From Chondrus crispus (taxonomy: Eukaryota > Rhodophyta > Florideophyceae > Gigartinales > Gigartinaceae), in contig NW_005179114.1 of the NCBI RefSeq assembly GCF_000350225.1, positions 1 through 64,000 of the forward strand: a stretch of 64,000 nt of DNA, given 5' to 3'. Positions 29,071-38,371 of the stretch are shown here, piece after piece; within the stretch, counting starts at the first letter, position 1, and each line of letters begins with the position of its first letter. The position numbers and the translations under genes were made by a program. Under the pieces are notes generated by a model. The model was not told the origin of the DNA. It did not search any database and saw only the letters and a list, made by a program, of their open reading frames with translations.

Positions 29071-29742
29071 ATTGCAAAGTTCAGGAGATGTTATTATCGT
29101 GTAGGTCGAGAAAGAAGCACTGCATTGCGCATTTCAGCGATTCATGGTCGAAGGACGGCGTAAACCTCTTGCCTACGTGAAGAGCAGCTCTAACAAAAGA
29201 GGTCTATTTCGTACAAAGCAGTTCATCTATGGCATGCAGTCTCAACATAACAGGTCATGCGAAGAGCTCCAAGAGGAGATCAAGGGAGCGCATTGCATCT
29301 CCGACTATGAATTCTGATCATTGCTGTGACAATTTTTTGATGGTATTTCTGCAAGTAATATTGGAAATCAGAGGGGGAAGAGGCGCTCGGTGGCAGAGCT
29401 GCCGCCAATAAAATCAACTGAACGCTCCAAATTTGCAGCTGTCCAGTACGGAACCGGCATTGAAGTAGTTGGCATTTTTCAATTGGGCATGAGGGCAACT
29501 CATTGGGAGCAATGTGGACCAGAAACGAGCAACGCCTGCTATCCACTCAATGCATTGCTTTTCCGTTCGAAGAAAAATCCCGCTGCATTCTAACTTCTTT
29601 CATTTTTCTCCATTGGTTAAAGACCCCGTGGCCCATCGACGTCCGCCGGCTCAAGTTTTCGCTCTCAGGCTTTCAAGTCTCAGGCTTTCAAGCTGCCATT
29701 CCAGACTGCAAGTTCCAAACAGCACACCCCGTCCTACTCACC
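29071..29742. other. intergenic spacer and PGP leader
   Basis: No gene. Open frames upstream of 29743 lack a homologous product. A 15-bp tandem TCTCAGGCTTTCAAG doublet occurs near 29664-29694. Confidence 0.5.
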
Positions 29743-30786
29743 ATGGCCTTCGTCCCTCTCATCACCCCTTCCCGCTCCTTCGTCCCCGCCCGCATCCCGC
29801 AGCTCTCCCCGCGTCTGCCACAGGCTGTTCCCGTTGTTTCCCGGGGGCGCATGTCTCCTTCACTTCCCAAGATGACGGCAGTGGCGCAGCCGTCTACCGC
29901 CGCATCCAAACTCACAGATGCCGCTGAACTCATTAGCCGAACAAACGTCTTTATTTTTGATTGCGATGGTGTTATCTGGCGTGGAGACTCCCTCATAGAC
30001 GGCATCCCGCAAACTATTGAGTATCTGAGGTCCATTGGCAAGCGCGTCTTCTTCGTTACGAACAACTCCACCAAGAGCCGAGCTGGATACTTGAAGAAGT
30101 TTACCAAGCTCGGTCTTGATGCTCAAGCAGAGGAGATTTTCTCCTCCAGCTTTGCCGCAGCGGCGTACTTGGAGCAAACCAACTTCAAAGAAACAGGCAA
30201 AAAAGTGTATATTATCGGAGAGATTGGCATTCCGCAGGAGCTCGATCTCATTGACGTGCCTTACATTGGCGGTCCAGATGACTCGGCAAAGCAGCCCAAC
30301 ATGGATCCCGGTGGGCGATTGGAGCATGATCCTGATGTTGGTGCTGTTATTGTAGGGTTTGACCGCTTCATCAACTACTATAAGATTCAATATGCTCAGC
30401 TCTGCATCAACGAGAACCCAGGCTGCAAATTCATCGCCACAAATCTCGATGCTGTCACGCATCTCACTGATGCTCAGGAGTGGGCTGGCAATGGTGCCAT
30501 GGTCGGCGCAATTAGGGGCTGTACTGGCCAGGAACCCATCCTCGTCGGGAAGCCTTCTCCGCTCATGATTGACTACATTGTTAGCAAATACGATATCGAA
30601 AGGTCTGAAATATGCATGGTCGGGGATAGGCTTGACACCGATATCCTGTTTGGAAAGGATAATGGCCTTTCCAGTGTGCTGGCCCTCTCAGGTGTTACCA
30701 CGGAAGCCAGGCTAAAGGATCCGACCAACGACATCCAACCTGATAGCTACGTAGACAGCATTGCCGATTTTCTCCCTAGGCAATAA
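29743..30786 (+). CDS. PGP: phosphoglycolate phosphatase, plastid-targeted
   Basis: I start at ATG 29743 (caccATGg), giving 347 aa. Residues 1-55 are a Pro/Ser/Arg-rich transit peptide followed by the mature HAD phosphatase. Motif I is DCDGVIW (nucleophile Asp73, acid Asp75), motif II is FVTNNST, the lysine motif is VGKPSPLM and motif IV is GDRLDTDILF. The cap is the C2 type of the PGP/4-nitrophenylphosphatase family. The enzyme hydrolyses 2-phosphoglycolate made by Rubisco oxygenation, the first step of photorespiration, in the plastid stroma. The stop codon sits inside an AATAAA (30782-30787). The frame is open upstream to 29503, but that part lacks an ATG and is not transit-like. Convergent with the next gene, 164 bp apart. 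Confidence 0.93.
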   Translation: MAFVPLITPSRSFVPARIPQLSPRLPQAVPVVSRGRMSPSLPKMTAVAQPSTAASKLTDAAELISRTNVFIFDCDGVIWRGDSLIDGIPQTIEYLRSIGKRVFFVTNNSTKSRAGYLKKFTKLGLDAQAEEIFSSSFAAAAYLEQTNFKETGKKVYIIGEIGIPQELDLIDVPYIGGPDDSAKQPNMDPGGRLEHDPDVGAVIVGFDRFINYYKIQYAQLCINENPGCKFIATNLDAVTHLTDAQEWAGNGAMVGAIRGCTGQEPILVGKPSPLMIDYIVSKYDIERSEICMVGDRLDTDILFGKDNGLSSVLALSGVTTEARLKDPTNDIQPDSYVDSIADFLPRQ

Positions 30787-30950
30787 ATTTACGGTAAGCT
30801 ATACTGTATTTAAACCAGTACTTACGATATTGAACAGTGCAGACGGTTGTTCTTGCTGTGAGTAGCGCCAAAGAAAATCTTCCCCACAGCTGCCCGGTAT
30901 CACCGTACCACTAGTTGATAGAAAAGCAATCAATTATCACTTCCTTAAAG

Positions 30951-32990
30951 TCAAGGCCCACTTTCCGATGTTGATACTGGTGCATATTTCACTGGTTGAG
31001 GCCTCCTTCGCATATAAACCCAGACCGCAATCCCTCCAACAACAGCAAGGAACAAGAGTGTCCCCATGATGGACCCAGCTGTTTGTAAAAATCCTGAATG
31101 ATGCTTCACGGAGGGAGCAAGACAATGCTTAAGGAATCCAAATTCCACGTTCTTGTACTTGAGAGTGGGAAGCGTCACCAAAACTAGAGACTCTCCGACT
31201 TTCTTGCAGGCAAAACGAAGTTTCAAAGACTTTGTTTGGCGTCTCGGTACGACACCCCCACTTGCGGAGAGATATGAACTCGAGCCTGTAAAGGGAACAT
31301 CCACATGAGTAGAGACGACGTCCGGATTTGACATTGTCGTGGCGATAGTCTGTATGTGAATATCGGAAATGTCATCACTATTTGTGATATAAAACCGCAC
31401 AGAACTCATGCTGCCTTCAATTTCCTCGACCTTCCCGTACGATTCTTCAACAGACGTAGTCTCCGTGACGTTGTATTTTGCGCTGAGTTCTCCGTCTTGC
31501 ATGACCTCAAAAGAGTTTGAGCCTGACGTTCCAATCAGAAGAGCCTCGGAAGTAGTTCCTCCACACGTCTTTCTCCACGAAGCAGTAACGTTATCCCACG
31601 GCGGAATCCCCAGTGTGAATGTAATCTTTGCCTTGGCACTTGTCTCAATACATTCATAGTGCGCGGAAAATCTTGTCGGGCCATCGCTGTTCAACGTCCC
31701 CGCCTTGATCGTATCGCGCAACGAAACACTTATCAGGGAGGAATCTGATTCAATGTAGGGGTCTAGAAAATCTAATTGCCACGCTGGAGGTGTCAATTCA
31801 GCAGACAAAGCGGTGCTTAGCTGAAGCGGACCCACCTCTAAAGTGTTCTGCTCTTCAGTGCCGTATGTACCGTCCGCATTGAACAATGTAACCTTGTCAT
31901 CGCTTCCCAAAAATCCAAGGTCCAGATGCATGTTTTTCCCGTGTCCGCAAACTTTGATCCATGTAAAATCCACACTATGCTCTTTCGTGACCTGGATGTG
32001 GAGGGAAACGAAAGACTTTTCCACTCCGCCAGGCTTGCACATATACTTCACCGTGAAACTGCCAATACCGCTAGACGGTTCGTTACGCTCATCCTGTACT
32101 ACAGGACTCACGCCCATCTCTGTATCAACCGCAATGACTGGTTTGGATATCGTATAATCACTTTCGTCGAGCTCATATGTATACTGAAATGAGATGCGAT
32201 CCGCGTACGGGCCGTCATTGTACCAGGCTCCGTCATCAACATCTCCAGGAAGATTAGAAACATCCGATGACATGGGGTTACTCTCAAAAGCGCCAATGAG
32301 GCTACCATTTTGGAAGATGGGAACCATTTTGAAGCCTGCATCGTCGTCATCAATCTCAACCATTTGGTTAAGAGTGAACGCGTGAAAGGCCTCGGTTAAA
32401 TTGCCTGCAGGAATCGTATGGCCAGCATCAACATCAGCGTCTGACTCCGTGCTCTCACCATCCTTTGTGGTCGGCTGATCCTCTTTTGAGTCTTCCGTGG
32501 TTCCGTCACCAGTCTCTGTGTCCGTGGAAGCATCTTCGCCGCCTCTGGTATCAGCTGTGTCAGCTTCTTCGCTACCACTCGTTGAAGAACCCTCTACCAG
32601 CGGTCCCGAGTCTGTGGTTGCATTTTCCTCCGAGGCCCCCGAAGAGTCCGAGTCAGCCGAAGCCGAGTCTGCAGCGTTCGAATCCGCACCATCTACTGGA
32701 TTCTCACTGCCACCCTCGGCCTGTTCGCTATCGTCCGTGGCATCGTCGTCCTTCTCGTCGCCGGTGGTGTCCTTAGATTCCGGAGCGGGCTCTGGATCGC
32801 CAAGAGGCATGCCGAGCGGAGCGGGGTCCTCGTCGCCCTGTCTTTCCACCCTGCTTATGAGGGAGGCACCCTCGAAGCCGGGAACAACCGAGTCAGATCT
32901 GCTTTGAGAAAGCTCATGCAATGGAACAAAAGCAGGATGAGCAACTGCGATCAAAAGGGTGACGAGGACGAAGAAAGAAAGAGGCGTCAT
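30951..32990 (-). CDS. type I membrane protein with three Cys-paired ectodomain modules
   Basis: 679 aa from ATG 32990. Signal peptide 1-20 (LSFFVLVTLLIAVAHPAF). A long acidic Ser/Thr/Glu/Asp segment (about 55-195) would be heavily O-glycosylated or disordered. The remaining ectodomain carries three related units, each with an F-x-x-C strand and, about 30-35 residues later, a W-x-K-x-C or F-x-K-x-C strand (near 310-350, 465-500 and 590-620). Each pair probably forms a disulphide in a beta-sandwich. One membrane span (about 637-657) is followed by RRRP and a short cytosolic tail. It enters the secretory pathway; family and ligand are unknown to me. The three modules look like internal duplication. 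Single exon. Confidence 0.82.
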   Translation of the reverse strand: MTPLSFFVLVTLLIAVAHPAFVPLHELSQSRSDSVVPGFEGASLISRVERQGDEDPAPLGMPLGDPEPAPESKDTTGDEKDDDATDDSEQAEGGSENPVDGADSNAADSASADSDSSGASEENATTDSGPLVEGSSTSGSEEADTADTRGGEDASTDTETGDGTTEDSKEDQPTTKDGESTESDADVDAGHTIPAGNLTEAFHAFTLNQMVEIDDDDAGFKMVPIFQNGSLIGAFESNPMSSDVSNLPGDVDDGAWYNDGPYADRISFQYTYELDESDYTISKPVIAVDTEMGVSPVVQDERNEPSSGIGSFTVKYMCKPGGVEKSFVSLHIQVTKEHSVDFTWIKVCGHGKNMHLDLGFLGSDDKVTLFNADGTYGTEEQNTLEVGPLQLSTALSAELTPPAWQLDFLDPYIESDSSLISVSLRDTIKAGTLNSDGPTRFSAHYECIETSAKAKITFTLGIPPWDNVTASWRKTCGGTTSEALLIGTSGSNSFEVMQDGELSAKYNVTETTSVEESYGKVEEIEGSMSSVRFYITNSDDISDIHIQTIATTMSNPDVVSTHVDVPFTGSSSYLSASGGVVPRRQTKSLKLRFACKKVGESLVLVTLPTLKYKNVEFGFLKHCLAPSVKHHSGFLQTAGSIMGTLLFLAVVGGIAVWVYMRRRPQPVKYAPVSTSESGP

Positions 32991-34337
32991 ACTGGAAGGG
33001 AGAGGGGTGCGCTGAGATAGGCGAGCGACAGGCGGGGGGGGAGCTCGCAGCCAGGCCTGATCTCGGGATCGTCAAGGAGACCCCACGAGAGAGCAACGTG
33101 CGCACAAGGCGGGGCCAAGAATTACGTAGTCTGACCGGATAGTAGGGTTGACAAACGGCTAAGCCGATGTATGGTAAAAAAAGTCGATGTTGGCAGTCGT
33201 GCAATTCGTGGCTTGATCCATTTCGTTGTCTACCTCAAAAGCTGCGCAATACAGACCTCCTACATGTTCTGCCCGCCTTTCGAAACAGCCACACCATGTT
33301 GAAAACTATTGAATTCAAATTATTTTGGCTTCGATTTACCTTCCCATGCAGCAGCAGCTGCTGACACTCAACTGGTCCTCTCTACTCCATCCCTCGCGAG
33401 ACCCAACGGTCCACATTACATCATGCATACTGTAGTGTTATTTTCCATTTGCAAAACAATGAGGCTACGTTGAAGATCCACAGTACCCTTACCCAAGGGT
33501 ACTTTACAAGCATAGTGTGAAAGGCATATTCTGACAGGGTATCGATAGTGCTTTCAGCCTGAACTGAGCAACTCGACCTCGAAAGCCCTGGCAACAAAAC
33601 AAACACATGTGTGAAAAGAATTAAGCTTTGTCATCACGCCTGCAGAATGGATTGGCTTTGCTTTGCCCTAACCATTTCGCAGTCCCGTAATGGAACAGAA
33701 TCTACGAACGCCTGTTCAAATGCACGTGTTTGTCCGAGATTTAACGACAGCGATGGCGCAAAACACTGGAAAGAAACACAGAAAAAATATTAAAAGATAG
33801 GTCTACTAGTAATTTACTTGTGGGTCTAAAACTGAACCATTTCAACCCCGTTTGCCACACCGGATGCATACTGGTTTAAACTGAGACGACTCAATCCGAT
33901 TTTGCCAATGCTCAATTAGTCCTGTCTCCTCGCGCTGTATTTAGACTTTTGTGCTGGCCTCTCTCCTTTATCAGGTAAAAGTAGTGCCTACCTGCGCATA
34001 CATACATGCGTGCGTTCTGCTTCCGAAAGCCCCAAAACGCGCTACGTCTCTTTGCGCAATGGCTGATGCTAAAGGCGAAACCCTGCAGTTTAATAGGCCG
34101 CGTCCGCCACAGACAGTAGGAATAACTTTTAAATATATGTATCGAAGTGCTACCCGCAGCCGTGCCAGAAGCACCTTCGAGAATGAGAAGCTGCTTTCAC
34201 AAGGTGCGTTAGTACAGTCGCTGGACATCCGTTCAATCGCACGCAGCAAGAGAGGAAGCTTATGAATTGGATATACTCCGAAATGCATATGAATGGCATG
34301 TACATCGAAAATATGTATATGAATAGGTTATACGCTG
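32991..34337. other. intergenic region
   Basis: Leader of the type I membrane protein gene on the left. TACCCTTACCCAAGGGTA near 33486 is a variant of the TACCCTTGGGTA word seen at 20735 and 23040. No gene is supported. Confidence 0.5.
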
Positions 34338-34600
34338 CATAAGCAGCCGTCTTGCTTGCATAAATATATTTCGCGACTTCAGAGTCATTTGTACAAGTCG
34401 CGGGTGGGTTTCCCGCACTTCAAAACTACAACCGTGCAAATGTATCTCCTTGCGTCCTTGGCCCGTCAGTTAGCGTTAGTATTTCGTTCCTTCCAAAACC
34501 CCATGGGTCTTTTCCTTGCATTCTCCACCCCTGACGCAAGGTGAAACTCGAAACAATGTAATTGTTTCGAGTTTCACCTTCGTCCTTACTCACCATGTAT
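34338..34600. repeat. tandem duplication of the NCKX 3' flank, outer copy
   Basis: About 260 bases matching 34613-34868 at roughly 90 percent by eye. They share the CAGCCGTCTTGCTTGCATAA start, the TGGCCCGTCAGTTAGCGTTA block and the hairpin. Only the inner copy abuts the coding region. Confidence 0.85.
34539..34579. repeat. 19-bp-arm hairpin in outer repeat copy
   Basis: Perfect arms AGGTGAAACTCGAAACAAT with GTA loop. Same position within the repeat unit as 34817-34853; the loop differs, but both arms stay complementary. Confidence 0.9.
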
Positions 34601-34612
34601 ATGAACAGATGC

Positions 34613-34868
34613 ATAAGCAGCCGTCTTGCTTGCATAAATATTTCGCGACTTCAGAGTCACTATGTACAAGTCGTGCGTGGGTTTCCCGCACTTCAAAACT
34701 GCAAACGTGCAAATGAATCTCCTTGTGTCCTTGGCCCGTCAGTTAGCGTTAGTATTTCGTTCCTTCCAAACCCCCCATGGGTATTTTCCCTGCATTATCT
34801 CCAGCATTGACGCAAAGTGAAACTCGAAACAATTAAATTGTTTCGAGTTTCACCTCCGTCGTTATTCA
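34613..34868. repeat. tandem duplication of the NCKX 3' flank, inner copy
   Basis: Inner copy of the 260-bp unit. Its right end covers the last codons and TAA stop of the exchanger gene, so the duplicated unit started in the 3' end of that gene. Confidence 0.85.
34817..34853 (-). terminator. perfect 18-bp-arm hairpin just after the NCKX stop codon
   Basis: Arms GTGAAACTCGAAACAATT with a one-base loop, 8 bases beyond the TAA of the minus-strand exchanger gene. In the mRNA it would form a very stable 3'-UTR hairpin. A processing or termination role is inference from position only. Confidence 0.5.
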
Positions 34869-36463
34869 CTATTCAGCTTGAATACGTATACATCCAAAAG
34901 AGTGTATGTGACAAACAAGCCATAAACTCCGAAGAGAATGTAGCCAAGGAGAGGTCGCAGCTTCCACCGCAGAACTACTAGAACGACCAATAGTAGAACG
35001 ATGATAGCGAAGAGAATCAAAATTGGGACCACAACTGTGGTGATTGGATCAGTGGGGATCGTAATAGTCTTTTTGGCGAGCCCGCCGATAAACCAAGGAA
35101 AACCGAGACCGAGAAGGATGTCGAAAACGTTGCTGCCAATGGCGTTGCTCACTGCCATGTCTCCAGATCCGCCGCGAGCAACTGAAATCGAAGCTAGGGC
35201 ATCAGGTACACTCGTTCCCGCCGCTAGCACGGTTAGGCCCATCGCTGAGGCAGGAATGCCAATGAGACAACCAGAAAAACGCGCTGCCTCAACCATGACA
35301 TAACTGATAACACTAATCCAAATAATTGACAGAATAAATGTTGCCCACCAGTATTTTGCCTTTTTCTCCACTGAGCAGTCCACGATTGTGATGGAGAACA
35401 GTAGCCTCCAGAAGAAAGTCAGTGGGAAGAAAATCCAACCCACAACGCTGCTTGGCAAATCGACACCAAGAATAGCGCGGGAGGAGCTCTTTTCCTCAGT
35501 GGCTGTGTCTTCGAGATCCTGCGAAGAAGAATGAGAAGCCATCCGGATTGTGGCAATGACACCGAACTGTGCTGCGCGGAATTTGCTACGAGGAGTGAGG
35601 TCACTGTATCTCGTTTTCGTGGGTGTAGGGTCTGGGACAACAGACGGCGTCCAGACTTGTTCCGAATCTCCGGGCGAATTATCGCCTTTCTCAAGGTCTG
35701 GTTCCTGTGCACTTTTCCCAAATTTGAGGTTCTTTGCCCATTTCATGTACGGCTTGTTACCAAACGCCATAAACAAGACATACAAAACGTAACCAAAGAC
35801 GAGAATCAAACCTTCATACCACTTAATCTCACCCCTTGACGAACCGAGAACAAAAGTTAAAAGCAAGACAATACTCATCATATAAAACGCAGAGTCGCGA
35901 GCAAGCGGCCGCCAGTCAAGGCTTAGCACTGAACCAGCGAGAGCCGCGCTGAGGCCAATAATGACGAGAACATTGAAAACGGCACTTCCAACAATAGTGC
36001 CGATACCAACTTCGTCTTCAGTAACGAAGACACTGAGCATGGAAGCAAAGAATTCCGGTGTACTAGACCCCGCTGCCATAAAAGTAGCCCCTGCGACATC
36101 CTCGCTAAGGTCAAGACGTTCGCAAATCCGCTCGAGAGCAGCCACAAAGTAGTCATCCGTGACGATAGCAAGGCCTACGAATGCTACGATGATTCCAGGG
36201 ATGAGGAAAAATAAGGCATATTCACTGCCAAAGACGCCTTTGTCAGGGTCGCACAAATCGCCGTACGAATTACTGTTGCGTGCGGCGACAATACCAAGTA
36301 GCGAGTTTTCAGTTGAAAGGGAGTCATTCGGGGAATCCGTACCTGAAAACCAGACGGCGCAAAAACCAAGACCGATAAGAAAGCAAAGGGATGCATAAGG
36401 GACGGAGTCCTGCCTCCGAGGCTTGCCAAATGTGCCCCTTCTTCTCAGTATTGCGGAACGCAT
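34862..36463 (-). CDS. K-dependent Na/Ca exchanger (NCKX-like, CaCA superfamily)
   Basis: 533 aa from ATG 36463. A basic N-terminus precedes one hydrophobic segment, a Cys-containing luminal loop and the first five-span bundle with the alpha-1 repeat (about 125-170, ATFMAAGSSTPEFF then GTIVGSAVFNVL). A cytosolic loop (about 260-345) rich in charged and Ser residues follows, then the second bundle with the alpha-2 repeat (about 405-450, GLTVLAAGTSVPDALAS then NAIGSNVFDILLGLG). The Glu in alpha-1 and Asp residues in alpha-2 are the cation ligands; the Asp in FDILLG is typical of K-dependent exchangers. It exports calcium in exchange for sodium (and potassium) across the plasma or an internal membrane. 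Palindromes lie just upstream of the start and a hairpin just after the stop. Confidence 0.92.
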   Translation of the reverse strand: MRSAILRRRGTFGKPRRQDSVPYASLCFLIGLGFCAVWFSGTDSPNDSLSTENSLLGIVAARNSNSYGDLCDPDKGVFGSEYALFFLIPGIIVAFVGLAIVTDDYFVAALERICERLDLSEDVAGATFMAAGSSTPEFFASMLSVFVTEDEVGIGTIVGSAVFNVLVIIGLSAALAGSVLSLDWRPLARDSAFYMMSIVLLLTFVLGSSRGEIKWYEGLILVFGYVLYVLFMAFGNKPYMKWAKNLKFGKSAQEPDLEKGDNSPGDSEQVWTPSVVPDPTPTKTRYSDLTPRSKFRAAQFGVIATIRMASHSSSQDLEDTATEEKSSSRAILGVDLPSSVVGWIFFPLTFFWRLLFSITIVDCSVEKKAKYWWATFILSIIWISVISYVMVEAARFSGCLIGIPASAMGLTVLAAGTSVPDALASISVARGGSGDMAVSNAIGSNVFDILLGLGFPWFIGGLAKKTITIPTDPITTVVVPILILFAIIVLLLVVLVVLRWKLRPLLGYILFGVYGLFVTYTLLDVYVFKLNSE

Positions 36464-36522
36464 GATAAGATGCGATGAAAGAGTAGAGCACGGAAATGCG
36501 CAGAAATACGGTCGGATGTTGC

Positions 36523-36596
36523 AGCTGACGTTTATAAACGTCAGCTAAAACACTCGCCAAGGCTTTATACTATTCCGAACTCGGCGAGTTCGGAAT
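36523..36596. repeat. two perfect palindromes in the NCKX promoter
   Basis: AGCTGACGTTTATAAACGTCAGCT without its ends (24-bp perfect palindrome, 36523-36546) contains TATAAA 60-80 bases upstream of the exchanger ATG. A second has arms ATTCCGAACTCG with a one-base loop (36572-36596). They could be symmetric protein-binding sites or snap-back products. Confidence 0.85.
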
Positions 36597-37833
36597 CTTC
36601 AATCGGGGGCCTGTTCACAACGTAACGGCTGCTGACGGGAGATGTATCATACCCCCATGACTTGGAATTTTGACACGCACGCTAAATTTAAGCACACCAC
36701 TCAAAAAAAAACGGCTTTATTACACGCTAGACGGATTTATAACTGACATAAATCACAATGTTACTCAAAAGGGCTGGCTTATTAAGCCAACAATTTTACA
36801 CGAACCCACTGTAGTTACAATTACAATGGCTGACAGTCCCGGTAGCAGCCACGCAGGCTCCAGTTCAAAAGGCCCAGCGTGTCACTGAAAGTCGCGAGGC
36901 CGCGGCCGGGGTACGAGAGGTCAAACTCTCGGGAGGGACGTCTGGCCGGAGTGGGAGTGGGCGTCTGGAAATGGAGGCGAAAAGGGGAATGAGGCGGAGC
37001 GAGCAGACGCGGAAAAGGGAAAGACGAAAGTAGCCTTTTCACTTTTACTGATGTCCCTCTTGACCGGGCGTCTGGCTACAGGACGGCGGGACGGCGCTAA
37101 ATACAGAGCGGGGAGTGGGCGGCGTCGGCGGGCTTGCAATCGTCCGCCGGCGCAAGTGTGACACGTGTGCCGTCGTGTGTACAGTAGTGCACGAATATTG
37201 ACACAGCAGGTTCTACACGTCGAGGGAGACTTGAAATACTGTTGCCCTGCAACAAGCGCGGTTTCCGCCAACATGCATCCCCCCTGTGAAGTTGTCAAGT
37301 TTTCCGTTACCCCCGTCCCTCCCTTTATCTTTCTATCCCCCTTCTGCCCCAAAGGGGCAGTACCCTCCGACGTCCCTACGGGTGCAGGTGTACACGTATA
37401 CACATGTACACGTACGCGTAATGACACCCCCCCCTCGCGTTCTGTTGCCGATTGTTCTTAGTGGAAAAAAATGAATCAACTTACTCCTATCTTTGCAGCG
37501 CTGGGTGACCCGACGCGTTTCGCGCACAGTGGTAGCAAATAACTTACTTCATCGAGTGAACTGTTTGCACCGTAGCACGTAGCGCTCACATGCGCTGCTT
37601 ATAACATATCAACAAGTCTGTAAGATGAGCCATAGACACCGACGCCTGACACGACGCATCAACCATTTTGTGCGTCGACAGCTAAAATCTCTAAAACATT
37701 TTCAGATGTTTTATGTGCGTCGACACGACCCCGAATCCTGTGCGTCTCAGCAGCGTAGAAGAAAATAGCTACCAAGGGTAGCGCACCAACCACATCTCAG
37801 TTCTTGTTGAGTTTGTTACCGTGTTCGATGTTT
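36597..37833. other. intergenic region, no gene seen
   Basis: Mixed composition; GC-rich from 36880 to 37150 and a TACACGTATACACATGTACA-like alternating stretch near 37390. No supported gene. Confidence 0.5.
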
Positions 37834-38033
37834 CTAGTGTCTACTGTAGACGACCGGCAATTTGCCTCATGTGAGGTCACCCTTGACCTCATATGAGGTC
37901 AAATGCTCTACAGTAAATTTTAAACAAAATTTAAGATTTTCGCAAGTATACAACAAAAGGAGCACAATTTTTACGAAGTAGAACTTTGAACGACTATAAA
38001 GACAACTATAAACGACTAGTTAGTAACTGACAA

Positions 38034-38098
38034 GCCATCTCAGTGGTCTGCAAGGATCGCTGAGTCTTAGAGGCCGGGGTTCAACTCCTCGCTGAGCA
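38034..38098 (+). other. tRNA-like sequence with A- and B-box (SINE head or tRNA relic)
   Basis: CATCTCAGTGGTCTG resembles an A box and GGTTCAACTCC is a good B box. The T-arm CGGGG-TTCAACT-CCTCG pairs, and the D-arm can pair CTCAG/CTGAG. The acceptor stem pairs over only 5 bases and total length is short, so it is not a functional tRNA. It lies in the 3' part of the piggyBac element. Confidence 0.4.
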
Positions 38099-38371
38099 CT
38101 TTAGTGGTCGAAAAATCCCTTCGGGGATCTCGATGGTTCTTGTTCGTGACCTGCAGCCCAGGACGCTTTATAGCGCCCACTCGAACATGAGATTGAATAC
38201 GGTGACATCTCATAAAGGGGCATTCCGACACGGCTGCAGGTCTTCCAAGCAAGTCTTTAGACGCAGGATAGAACCATAGGGGGCACAAGGAGTTTTTTAT
38301 CTCTTTTTGCTCTATTTTATTCAAATGCTGACCCATTTAGTCAGTTTTAATGGCCGAGAACGCTTTAAGCA

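Noticed and set aside
29503..29742. 80-codon N-terminal extension of the phosphoglycolate phosphatase
   Set aside because: No ATG in the extension; the ATG at 29743 has a good context and begins a transit-like leader.
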